Below, in pieces: positions 8,832-15,401 of a DNA stretch of 19,384 bases. This DNA is from JAADDG01 sp964450755 (GTDB taxonomy: Bacteria; Campylobacterota; Campylobacteria; Campylobacterales; JAADDG01): NCBI GenBank assembly GCA_964450755.1, contig CAYVDJ010000088.1, positions 1-19,384 on the forward strand. Reading direction: 5' to 3'. A model generated the notes under the pieces. The model did not search any database. It had not been told where the DNA came from and saw nothing but the letters and a program-made list of their open reading frames with translations. Position 1 is the first letter of the stretch, and every line of letters starts with the position of its first letter. The translations under genes were made by a program, and so were the position numbers.

Positions 8832-8839
8832 TGTACCAA

Positions 8840-8917
8840 GGAGGCGTACATGATTAGAATTGTTAAGATATTCCTCACACTTTTTACTCTCCTTATCATG
8901 ACTGGATGTACGCCTCC
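8840..8917 (+). promoter_or_regulatory. Translation-masking hairpin: SD and AUG pair with lipobox codons
   Basis: GGAGGCGTACAT at 8840-8851 covers the Shine-Dalgarno and the first two bases of the start codon. Its exact reverse complement, ATGTACGCCTCC, lies at 8906-8917 inside the coding sequence, over the codons for the lipobox Cys and following residues. The 12-bp perfect stem, with six G/C pairs plus one more in the SD core, is far stronger than anything else in this AT-rich region. The loop is 54 bases. The structure would hide the ribosome binding site. Confidence 0.6.
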
Positions 8918-9509
8918 GGTTAATATTCCCCAATACCGTGTAACAATTGCCGGTATAACCCCCTACAAAGCAAAAAAGCTGGAAGAAGCGTTGAAAAAAC
9001 AAGGTTATATCGTAAGAAGAGAGAGAGAATACACTCAAGGCAGATTTCAAAACTATGAGACAAATACCCAAACTTTCGTTATAAAAAACAAAAAACTTAT
9101 TTTTAAAGATATTGAAAGAATAAGCTCTTTTATCTTAAGAAATAATAAAATACTGGATAATGTTTCTCTAAAATCCGTTCAGCAATACTATATAACAACT
9201 TCGGGAGAGGGAAGCGTACAGATACTTTTACATCTGAGTTTGCCTAAAAATTCAAAAGCCTGTTACAGAAAAACAAGAAAAGAGATAGCCTTAAAATGGG
9301 ATCCAAAAGAGAAAAAAAACAGTTTTGTCTATTATAACAGAAAGGCTAGAGAAGAGTATATAGATATCTACTTTGTGCCTTTAAACAAAAGCTGCAGATC
9401 CTATAAACCAAAAACCTTTCAAAGAATTTATCTCTCATACCCCTATCAGACCGAAACAAGACCATGGAAGGGAGGTTATCTGCTACCATCTTTCTCATGG
9501 CCATTTTAG
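8850..9509 (+). CDS. Lipoprotein of unknown function
   Basis: I do not recognise this 219-residue protein. The N-terminus is a lipoprotein signal: basic MIRIVK, a hydrophobic core, and lipobox MTGC with Cys20 as the lipid-modified residue. The mature part begins TPPVNIPQYRVTIAG and is basic, mixed alpha/beta by appearance, with no membrane segment. It has Cys at about 148 and 186. The ATG at 8850 has an ideal AAGGAGG five bases upstream. The gene stands alone: ade is divergent, and the 3' end overlaps the convergent gene at 9506 by four bases, with interlocking stop codons. Expression may be controlled by the hairpin described separately. It is probably anchored to a membrane in the periplasm. 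Confidence 0.8.
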   Translation: MIRIVKIFLTLFTLLIMTGCTPPVNIPQYRVTIAGITPYKAKKLEEALKKQGYIVRREREYTQGRFQNYETNTQTFVIKNKKLIFKDIERISSFILRNNKILDNVSLKSVQQYYITTSGEGSVQILLHLSLPKNSKACYRKTRKEIALKWDPKEKKNSFVYYNRKAREEYIDIYFVPLNKSCRSYKPKTFQRIYLSYPYQTETRPWKGGYLLPSFSWPF

Positions 9510-10741
9510 ACTTCATACTTAAAAAAAAGTCTTGAAGCCTTCAGCATATTTAAAAATAACAGGATATTTGATACTGCTATCAAAAAAGCGGCGATCTTTA
9601 ACAGATCAAAAAACGGCAAAAGCGTTAAAACAATAACAGATGCAATATGAAAATAGAGTTGTATTTTTGCATTTTTATCAGGAATCATCTCTCTCATCGT
9701 AGGAATATCAAAAAAACCTTTGCTGCTTACATGAAACCATGTAAGAAAAGGAACTATTTTATACAACATTCCGTTTATCAAAGATATAATAAATCCGTAT
9801 CCAAAAATAACTCCTGTAATCCACAAAAAAGTATCGTTTGGAAAAAAAGTGTAAACTATAAACAAAACAGAACCTGTTATCAACATCAAACTTGAAAATC
9901 TCCAATAATTTATCGTTGTATCAACCAGTTTCCTCTTTCTCTTTTCCATCAAATAAAGCGTAAAAAAGCCAAAAAGAGCATAAAAAAGAGATAAAAGGAT
10001 AAATGTTGCTTTGATATCAAAAAATATCTCTATCAAAACGATTATCAAAGATAAGAATATAACGGTTGGAAGATATTTTTTCAATCCTTTGTTATAATCG
10101 GGTGTAACATAAAACATCGGTACAACCTGAAAAGCAACACCGATGATCAAAAGTCCGCTCCAGCCAAAAACCGCCCATAATGCATGAAATTTTATAACAT
10201 AAAATATATTTTCCCCGACTTTAGACAATCCCAAAGAGAGAAGCATATAAACAGCACCGATGAGAGCTATAAGAAAAGAGACAAGAGAAAACCTCATCGA
10301 AAATATCGTTTCATTTGAATATTTTGATAAAAAAATCTTATAAACGGTTACAGCTATAAAAAGTCCTATCGATATAACAAGGAACAAAGAAGAGACAAGC
10401 AAAAAAGAATCTATCCCAAAATAAAGACCCGCAGAAAGAAGAAGCGTACCGATAACAAGGGCTGTATGGATTATCTTTGCAAACAAAAGAGGTTTTGGAA
10501 AAGTAACCCCCACAAGTACCGGCAACATCTGCTGCATCGCTCCTATCATCACCATACTCATAAACCCCAGTGTAAAAAGGTGAAGAGTGGCTATCATTTT
10601 TGGAGAATAGATATTTACAAAAGATGAATCTCCAAAAAAAACAACCATTGCCGCCATAACCGCAAAAAGAGGAGCACTCAGAAAAAATCTAAGCGGAGCC
10701 GGAAAAGGGGGTGCCTGATCAAGAGATAATCCCTGAAACAT
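9506..10741 (-). CDS. Heme-copper oxidase/NnrS-like polytopic membrane protein
   Basis: This 411-residue inner-membrane protein has about 12 hydrophobic segments. Conserved-looking histidines lie inside or next to them: His54 in ATLHLFTLGF, His186 in KFHALWAVFGW, His337 in LTWFH, plus His92 and His365. The pattern LHLFTLGFMSMVMIGAMQQMLPV resembles proteins related to heme-copper oxidase subunit I and to NnrS, a heme/copper membrane protein of nitric oxide responses. The full set of oxidase ligands is not visible, so it is unlikely to be a terminal oxidase. The ATG at 10741 directly follows the hemerythrin stop (TAA-ATG), and the two are co-transcribed. A role in O2 or NO tolerance is inferred from family resemblance and neighbour. 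Confidence 0.72.
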   Translation of the reverse strand: MFQGLSLDQAPPFPAPLRFFLSAPLFAVMAAMVVFFGDSSFVNIYSPKMIATLHLFTLGFMSMVMIGAMQQMLPVLVGVTFPKPLLFAKIIHTALVIGTLLLSAGLYFGIDSFLLVSSLFLVISIGLFIAVTVYKIFLSKYSNETIFSMRFSLVSFLIALIGAVYMLLSLGLSKVGENIFYVIKFHALWAVFGWSGLLIIGVAFQVVPMFYVTPDYNKGLKKYLPTVIFLSLIIVLIEIFFDIKATFILLSLFYALFGFFTLYLMEKRKRKLVDTTINYWRFSSLMLITGSVLFIVYTFFPNDTFLWITGVIFGYGFIISLINGMLYKIVPFLTWFHVSSKGFFDIPTMREMIPDKNAKIQLYFHIASVIVLTLLPFFDLLKIAAFLIAVSNILLFLNMLKASRLFFKYEV

Positions 10742-11179
10742 TTAAAGCTCTACTTTTTTCATCTCTTCCAAAGTATTTTGGGCATCGCTCAAAATCTGAT
10801 CAGCCATATTATAAAGGATTTGTTCCTCTTTCATATTATGTTGTTGAATAAGGATCATAAATGTATCACTAAGACCCAAAAATTTATCTCTGTTTTTCTC
10901 TTCGATAGACTCTCCCATCTGATCAAGAATACTTCTTACCTGATTGTGTTCCATCTTCATTATATGGACAGGTCCTTCACCCCCTCCCATAATCTCTTCC
11001 ATTTCAGGAAATAAAACATCCTCTTCCATCTTAAAATGTTTAAGAACAGAATTTTTAAATGTAATAAAATTCATCAAAGCATCATCCCATTTATCAGCCA
11101 TTACCGCATCTTCAACGGGAGGGAAATGTTCATCGCACTCTCTGTGATCACCACTCATATAATCTTTTATCATTGACAT
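10742..11179 (-). CDS. Hemerythrin-domain protein
   Basis: This 145-residue cytoplasmic four-helix protein carries the non-heme di-iron ligand set. His12/His18 lie in the first helix (DHRECDEHF), H48-xxx-E52 in the second, His72/His78 in the third and H114-xxx-E118 in the fourth. Such proteins bind O2 or NO and act in storage, sensing, iron handling or repair. The ATG at 11179 has GGAG eight bases upstream. The frame stays open 24 codons further to 11251, but that extension is Lys/Ile-rich, lacks a ribosome binding site and covers the promoter, so I reject it. It is the first gene of a two-gene operon with the heme-copper/NnrS-like protein. Confidence 0.9.
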   Translation of the reverse strand: MSMIKDYMSGDHRECDEHFPPVEDAVMADKWDDALMNFITFKNSVLKHFKMEEDVLFPEMEEIMGGGEGPVHIMKMEHNQVRSILDQMGESIEEKNRDKFLGLSDTFMILIQQHNMKEEQILYNMADQILSDAQNTLEEMKKVEL

Positions 11180-11208
11180 CTTTTTTTCTCCAAATTTTTT
11201 TAGGAGAA

Positions 11209-11217
11209 ATTTTATCA
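11209..11217 (-). promoter_or_regulatory. Extended -10 promoter of the hemerythrin operon
   Basis: The minus strand reads TGATAAAAT, an extended -10 with TAAAAT at 11214-11209. The start of transcription would be near 11202, some 20 bases before the ATG. No clear -35 is seen. It lies back to back with the ankyrin gene promoter. Confidence 0.55.
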
Positions 11218-11238
11218 TAATTTTCTTTCTATTTATTG

Positions 11239-11244
11239 TATAAT
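11239..11244 (+). promoter_or_regulatory. -10 box of the ankyrin-thiS operon
   Basis: A perfect TATAAT at 11239-11244 precedes the GTG start at 11275 by 30 bases. No good -35 is visible. Confidence 0.55.
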
Positions 11245-11274
11245 TTTTCAAAATTTAGGAAAGAGGGAGGTAAA

Positions 11275-11841
11275 GTGATAAAAATTCTAATCGGATCTAT
11301 TTTAATTTTAAATATTTTGATTGCCGATAAGATTAACGGCTGGAATATTCTTCACAATGCCGTTTTTGAAAATGATTACAATATAACAAAAAATATTTTA
11401 AATTTAAAAGAGATAGATATCGATGCAAAATCAAAGGCCGGAATATCCCCTTTGCATATAGCAGTAAAAAACAGAAATTTGAAACTTGTAAAACTTTTGT
11501 TAAGAAACAAAGCCGACATAGATATACAGGACAATAACGGACTGACTCCCCTGCATTATGCAACAGGTCAAAAAAGATATAAGATAGTCAAATATCTTAT
11601 TTTACACGGAGCGGATATAGATATCAAAAACAGGTACGGCATAACTCCACTTCATCAAGCAGCATTCAGCGGAGATTTAAAAACGGTAGAATTTTTGATA
11701 CAGGCAGGAGCTGATATTTGGACAAAAAACAATCTTGGCGCAACACCTTATGATTTGGCAAAAGCCAAAAAAAGAGAGCAAATCGCAAACTATATTTTAA
11801 ATTATATGGAGGATAAAAATGAAAGTAAAAGTCAACGGTAA
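11275..11841 (+). CDS. Secreted ankyrin-repeat protein
   Basis: This 188-residue protein has a Sec signal peptide (VIKILIGSILILNILIADK) followed by about five ankyrin repeats covering nearly the whole mature chain. Each repeat carries the G.TPLH.A / VK.LL..GADI consensus (for example GISPLHIAV, GLTPLHYAT, GITPLHQAA and the degenerate final GATPYDLAK). It is probably periplasmic and mediates protein binding; the partner is unknown. I start at the GTG at 11275, with GGGAGG four bases upstream, because this places the signal peptide at the N-terminus. An upstream in-frame TTG at 11236 lies inside the promoter. Its last 23 bases overlap the start of thiS. Confidence 0.88.
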   Translation: MIKILIGSILILNILIADKINGWNILHNAVFENDYNITKNILNLKEIDIDAKSKAGISPLHIAVKNRNLKLVKLLLRNKADIDIQDNNGLTPLHYATGQKRYKIVKYLILHGADIDIKNRYGITPLHQAAFSGDLKTVEFLIQAGADIWTKNNLGATPYDLAKAKKREQIANYILNYMEDKNESKSQR

Positions 11842-12019
11842 AGAGATAAATATAAAAGAGGATACAACCGTAGAAGAGCTTTTAAAGGAGTTAAAGATAT
11901 TGGATAAAACAATGGCAGCCGCTGTCAATATGAGTATAGTAAAAAAGGAAAAATGGAACAGCTTTATTTTAAAGGAGAATGATAAAGTTGAATTTTTAAA
12001 TTTTGTAGGAGGAGGATAA
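11819..12019 (+). CDS. thiS: Sulfur carrier protein ThiS
   Basis: This 66-residue ubiquitin-fold protein ends in the required Gly-Gly tail (FVGGG). In the family the C-terminal Gly is adenylated by ThiF and converted to a thiocarboxylate that donates sulfur for the thiazole of thiamine. The N-terminal MKVKVNGKEINI strand and ...TTVEELLKELKI... helix are typical. The ATG at 11819 has GGAGG six bases upstream, inside the ankyrin gene. No thiF, thiG, thiH or other thiamine gene lies nearby, so partners must be elsewhere. MoaD-like carriers look similar; the length and the sequence favour ThiS. Confidence 0.85.
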   Translation: MKVKVNGKEINIKEDTTVEELLKELKILDKTMAAAVNMSIVKKEKWNSFILKENDKVEFLNFVGGG

Positions 12020-12041
12020 TGATAATTTAATAATTTTTTAC

Positions 12042-12047
12042 TATAAT
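12042..12047 (+). promoter_or_regulatory. -10 box upstream of wecB
   Basis: A perfect TATAAT within TTACTATAAT lies about 40 bases before the wecB start, in the short AT-rich gap after thiS. The same TTACTATAAT string recurs upstream of the gene at 13330. There is no clear -35. Confidence 0.5.
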
Positions 12048-12087
12048 ATGATAAATATTTTATTTAACTTAATATAAAGGTTCTAAA

Positions 12088-13173
12088 ATGATCATACACC
12101 TGATTGCTGCGGCAAGACCAAACTTCATGAAAATAGCCCCTCTTTATCATGAACTGAAAAATGATAAAAATATCAGTGTAAAAATAATCCATACCGGACA
12201 ACATTATGACAGAAATATGTTTAGCGATATATTCGACGATCTGAATCTGCCCTCTCCCGATGTCAGTCTGGGTATAGGAGGAGGAAGTCATGCCATGCAG
12301 GTAGGCAAACTGATGATAGAGTATGAAAAACTCTGTCTTGAAGAAAAACCGGATCTTGTTATCGTTGTGGGTGATGTAAATGCCACAATGGCTTGTGCGG
12401 TTACGGCAAAAAAACTTCATATAAAAGTTGCCCATCTGGAAGCTGGACTTAGAAGTTTCGATATGGATATGCCAGAAGAGATAAACAGAATGGTAACGGA
12501 TGCAATAGCAGACTATTTTTGGACACCTTCGGTTGACGGTAATGAAAACCTTGTAAAAAGCGGAATAGATCCGAAAAAAATAGAATTTGTCGGAAACATT
12601 ATGATAGACTCTTTGGAGATGATGAGAGAAGCGATAGAAAAAGAGAATATAAGAGAAAAACTTTTGTTGGAAAAAGAAAAATTTGTGCTTGTTACCTTTC
12701 ACAGACCTTCAAATGTGGATGATTCAGACAAATTAATGAAAATTATAAGCGAATTGGTAAAATTAAGTAATAAAATTAAAATAGTTTTTCCTATTCACCC
12801 AAGAACAGAACAAAACTTAAAAAAATACAATCTTTTTGAACTTATCAAAAATAAAGAGAACATACTAATCACAAAACCTCTTAGCTACAAACAGTTTATG
12901 AAGCTTGTTTTTGACTGTAAATTTGTTTTGACAGACAGTGGCGGGATACAGGAGGAGAGTACTTATTTGGGGATTCCCTGCCTTACACTAAGAGATAATA
13001 CCGAAAGACCCATTACCGTTACAAAAGGGACAAATACTTTGGTTAATTTAAATAATCTGGAAGACAATATCTTGATGATTCTCTCAAATAAATACAAAAA
13101 GGGAGAAATTCCTCTTTTATGGGACGGGAATACCGCAAAAAGGGTTCACAAAGAGATTCAAAAGATTATTTAA
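12088..13173 (+). CDS. wecB: UDP-N-acetylglucosamine 2-epimerase (non-hydrolysing)
   Basis: This 361-residue cytoplasmic enzyme interconverts UDP-GlcNAc and UDP-ManNAc, supplying N-acetylmannosamine-type sugars for surface glycans. It has the GT-B-like epimerase fold with ARPNFMKIAPL (about 9-19), HTGQHYD (35-41), VVGDVNATMA, AHLEAGLRS, PEEINR and the C-terminal TDSGGIQEES and TLRDNTERP motifs, all typical of WecB/MnaA. The ATG at 12088 has AAGG seven bases upstream. It stands alone with its own -10 and no glycosyltransferase or ManNAc dehydrogenase next to it, so the glycan cannot be named. Confidence 0.93.
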   Translation: MIIHLIAAARPNFMKIAPLYHELKNDKNISVKIIHTGQHYDRNMFSDIFDDLNLPSPDVSLGIGGGSHAMQVGKLMIEYEKLCLEEKPDLVIVVGDVNATMACAVTAKKLHIKVAHLEAGLRSFDMDMPEEINRMVTDAIADYFWTPSVDGNENLVKSGIDPKKIEFVGNIMIDSLEMMREAIEKENIREKLLLEKEKFVLVTFHRPSNVDDSDKLMKIISELVKLSNKIKIVFPIHPRTEQNLKKYNLFELIKNKENILITKPLSYKQFMKLVFDCKFVLTDSGGIQEESTYLGIPCLTLRDNTERPITVTKGTNTLVNLNNLEDNILMILSNKYKKGEIPLLWDGNTAKRVHKEIQKII

Positions 13174-13288
13174 GATTAATATGTTTAAAAAAATATTAAA
13201 TATCAATAATTAATTAAAATTAAATTAAAAATTAGGAAAAAAAATTAAATCATAAAGAGTTATTAAAATATAATATTTATTATGTTAC

Positions 13289-13294
13289 TATAAT
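13289..13294 (+). promoter_or_regulatory. -10 box of the CUB-like protein gene
   Basis: A perfect TATAAT lies 35 bases before the AAGGAG-preceded ATG at 13330. The surrounding 13174-13329 gap is strongly AT-rich and holds nothing else I can identify. Confidence 0.55.
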
Positions 13295-13329
13295 TCTATC
13301 TTTTAAAATATTCAGAAGGAAAGGAGTAA

Positions 13330-13836
13330 ATGATGAAATTTTTAGCATCATTATTTTTGGTTTTAAGTATTGCGGCGAGTGGTTTAATAGCTCAGACTAC
13401 ATGGGATACAGGCAAATACAGAGATTTCGACGATAAAATGCAAGTTCTGAGTGTAAACAATGCCAAAGCTTTAAAAGTTACAATTTGCGGAGAGACTGAG
13501 TGTAATTATGATTTTGTTTCTATTTATGATTCCTGTGGAAAACTGGTTGCAAGATTAAGCGGACATATAAACAAAACCATCTATGTTCAAGGCTCTTCCA
13601 TCATTGCAAAATTAAAAGCTGACGACTCTTATACCGCTGATGGTGTAAAAGTTACAGTATGTGCTGCTGAAAGTGCTGCTGCACAAGCCTGTCCTATTTA
13701 TGAGAACAACTGTGACTGTATCGTAGATCAAGACAGAGACACAGGTTATCACGGAGGAATGACTCAAGATCTGGATGTTGATCCTGCTGCCCGTGGAATG
13801 ACTCCAGACCCTGATGTTGATCCGTCTTTAAGATAA
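13330..13836 (+). CDS. Secreted CUB-like domain protein with Asp-rich C-terminal repeats
   Basis: This 168-residue protein has a Sec signal peptide with likely cleavage after LIA (residue 21). Residues about 48-110 resemble a CUB or CUB-like beta-sandwich: C.YDFVSIYDSCG, then L.G, then a hydrophobic strand and AKLKADDS....GVKVTV. There are seven Cys (53, 58, 69, 111, 121, 128, 130), which suggests disulfides in an oxidising compartment. The tail carries DxDxD elements spaced by G-M-T (residues 134-138, 147-151 and 160-164), the last two being a 39-bp DNA repeat. They could bind calcium. The ATG at 13330 has AAGGAG; an ATG one codon later is equally possible. It is a single-gene unit with its own promoter and terminator. 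No biological function is known to me. Confidence 0.8.
   Translation: MMKFLASLFLVLSIAASGLIAQTTWDTGKYRDFDDKMQVLSVNNAKALKVTICGETECNYDFVSIYDSCGKLVARLSGHINKTIYVQGSSIIAKLKADDSYTADGVKVTVCAAESAAAQACPIYENNCDCIVDQDRDTGYHGGMTQDLDVDPAARGMTPDPDVDPSLR
13756..13833 (+). repeat. Two 39-bp tandem coding repeats, Asp-rich
   Basis: Units at 13756-13794 and 13795-13833 begin with the identical GGAATGACTC and share GATGTTGATCC at the same offset. Each encodes 13 residues of the form GMT-x-D-x-DVDP. The reading frame is kept, so unit number could vary between strains. Confidence 0.75.
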
Positions 13837-13859
13837 TTTTACCACTTATTTATCAAAAC

Positions 13860-13885
13860 AGAGAGGAGCGTCTGTTCTCCTCTCT
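13860..13885. terminator. Bidirectional intrinsic terminator between convergent genes
   Basis: A perfect 9-bp stem, AGAGAGGAG (13860-13868) with CTCCTCTCT (13877-13885), encloses an eight-base loop. T-rich sequence follows on the plus strand, and GTTTTG follows on the minus strand. It lies 24 bases after the CUB-like gene and about 30 bases after the agmatine deiminase gene, so it can end both transcripts. Confidence 0.8.
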
Positions 13886-13916
13886 TTACTTTAAATCGAC
13901 CGTTATCAGAACTTCT

Positions 13917-14900
13917 TTAGCATATTTTCTTAAAACTTTGCATTGTAGCACAATGAATACTGCCGTGTTCTCTTATCAAAACAGTCGAATCAATACCGAT
14001 AATGTCTCTGTCTGGAAAAAATTTTTCAAAAATTTTCAAAACCTTTTCATCATTTTTATCACTGTATGTCGGAACCAATACGGCATTATTGATAAACAGA
14101 AAATTTGCATAAGTTGCCGGAAGCCTCTCATTTTCATAAAACAGAGGTTTTACAAAAGGCAGAGCCACAAGTTCAAAACCGCTTTTTTGAAGCTCTTTCT
14201 CCATCAATGAAAGTTCTTTGAAATGTTCATCATTTTCATCTTCACATTTTATATAGGCAATCGTATTTTTATCGATAAAACGGGCAAGAGTATCTATATG
14301 AGAATCGGTATCATCTCCTTTTAGATAGCCATGTTCTAAAAACAAAACTTTTTTTAAATCAAAAAATTCAATAAGTTTTCTCTCTATCTCATTTTTTGTA
14401 AAAGCGGGATTTCTGTTTTTTTCAGTCAGACACTTTGAAGTTGTCATTAAAACACCTTCTGAATTTGAATCAATACTTCCGCCCTCCAAAACAAAATCAA
14501 CAGTTTTTAAAGGAGTATTAAAAATATTTTTTCCAAAAAGCTCTCTCGTAACAACATTATCATAATTTGATGCAAATTTCAGCCCCCATCCGTTAAATCC
14601 AAAATCCAAACTTTTGATAATACCCTCTTCTTCTATCTCAATCGCACCAAAATCTCTTATCCATGTATCATTGGTTTTTAATTGAACAAAAAAAAGATTT
14701 TCAAAAGAGTTAAAATATCTCTTTGTCTCTTCAATATCATCACAGATAACAAGACACGGTTCATACTTTGCTATCGTTTCTATGATGAGTCTGTAACTCT
14801 CTCTTATCTCATCCAAACAACAAATCCAATCACTGTCTTTATGCGGAAATACGATCTGGATATGTTCCTGCCTCTCCCATTCGGCTTTCAACCTTTTCAT
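13917..14900 (-). CDS. aguA: Agmatine deiminase (Porphyromonas-type PAD family)
   Basis: The enzyme would hydrolyse agmatine to N-carbamoylputrescine and ammonia, a route to putrescine. The 327-residue length matches the Helicobacter type. Visible family motifs are WERQEHIQIVFPH near the N-terminus, NDTWIRDFG (77-85), LEGGSID (138-144), GDDTDSHIDTLARF with catalytic His201, and HGSIHCATMQ with nucleophile Cys317. The ATG at 14900 immediately follows the TAG of the upstream permease gene, with only a weak AGAGAG ribosome site, so it is probably coupled to it. It is the last gene of the purM operon. No aguB (carbamoylputrescine amidase) is present here. Confidence 0.9.
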   Translation of the reverse strand: MKRLKAEWERQEHIQIVFPHKDSDWICCLDEIRESYRLIIETIAKYEPCLVICDDIEETKRYFNSFENLFFVQLKTNDTWIRDFGAIEIEEEGIIKSLDFGFNGWGLKFASNYDNVVTRELFGKNIFNTPLKTVDFVLEGGSIDSNSEGVLMTTSKCLTEKNRNPAFTKNEIERKLIEFFDLKKVLFLEHGYLKGDDTDSHIDTLARFIDKNTIAYIKCEDENDEHFKELSLMEKELQKSGFELVALPFVKPLFYENERLPATYANFLFINNAVLVPTYSDKNDEKVLKIFEKFFPDRDIIGIDSTVLIREHGSIHCATMQSFKKIC

Positions 14901-15401
14901 CTAAACTCTCTTTTTTTCCAGTTTTTCCATCAAAAGCCCCTGAAAAAAAGAGGCGATAAGAATGAGCAGATTTAAAGTTACTGTAAAAACCACTCCAAAA
15001 TAGTCTATCATCAAAGGCAAAAGAGGCAGTTTCACGGCTCTTGCATAAAAAAATGCAGCAACAAGCCCGTCTCTGAGTCCCTTTTTTCTCATATCTTCCA
15101 AAAGCGGATACCATGCATACATAGGACCGTGGCTCAATATCCCCGCACCAATTGCTATAAACCAACTTTTTGACCTGCTCTCATCTCCAAGATGTTTTAA
15201 TATATCCATCGGCTTTGCAAAATATCCGATAACTGCCATCAAAACTATAACTACCGAAAATATAGGCAAAAGCATTGAAAAAACTTCACCGCTCTTTTCA
15301 AGAGCCTTTATCGCACAGGAACGATCATAAAAATACAGTGTTGCTAAAAGCACCAAAACAGTTACAAGAAATTTCACACCTTTAAATTCAAACTTTTTCA
15401 T
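14901..15401 (-). CDS. Permease, C-terminal half (DUF318/ArsP-like), small split form
   Basis: This 166-residue membrane protein has about four hydrophobic segments and a conserved-looking AIGAGILSHGPMYAWYP stretch, like one half of the DUF318 (PF03773) permease family that includes ArsP. I start at the ATG at 15401, which overlaps the preceding gene's TGA as ATGA. The frame stays open upstream to 15542, but that part is a shifted reading of the first half-gene. With its partner it would make up about the length of one full permease. The substrate is unknown; organoarsenicals are only one family example. Confidence 0.8.
   Translation of the reverse strand: MKKFEFKGVKFLVTVLVLLATLYFYDRSCAIKALEKSGEVFSMLLPIFSVVIVLMAVIGYFAKPMDILKHLGDESRSKSWFIAIGAGILSHGPMYAWYPLLEDMRKKGLRDGLVAAFFYARAVKLPLLPLMIDYFGVVFTVTLNLLILIASFFQGLLMEKLEKKRV

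Noticed and set aside
8742..9071. A 109-codon minus-strand frame covering the lipoprotein start
   Set aside because: It is antisense to a gene with an ideal ribosome site and a lipobox; the frame ends in low-complexity AT sequence.
12064..12702. A 212-codon minus-strand frame opposite wecB
   Set aside because: It is antisense to a well-supported epimerase gene, rich in Phe/Tyr/His as expected for a mirror of A/T-rich coding DNA, and has no ribosome binding site.
13330..13836. The CUB-like protein as substrate of the type I secretion system
   Set aside because: It has a clear N-terminal Sec signal peptide, is far from the T1SS genes, and is too short for an RTX protein, so the Sec route is more likely.
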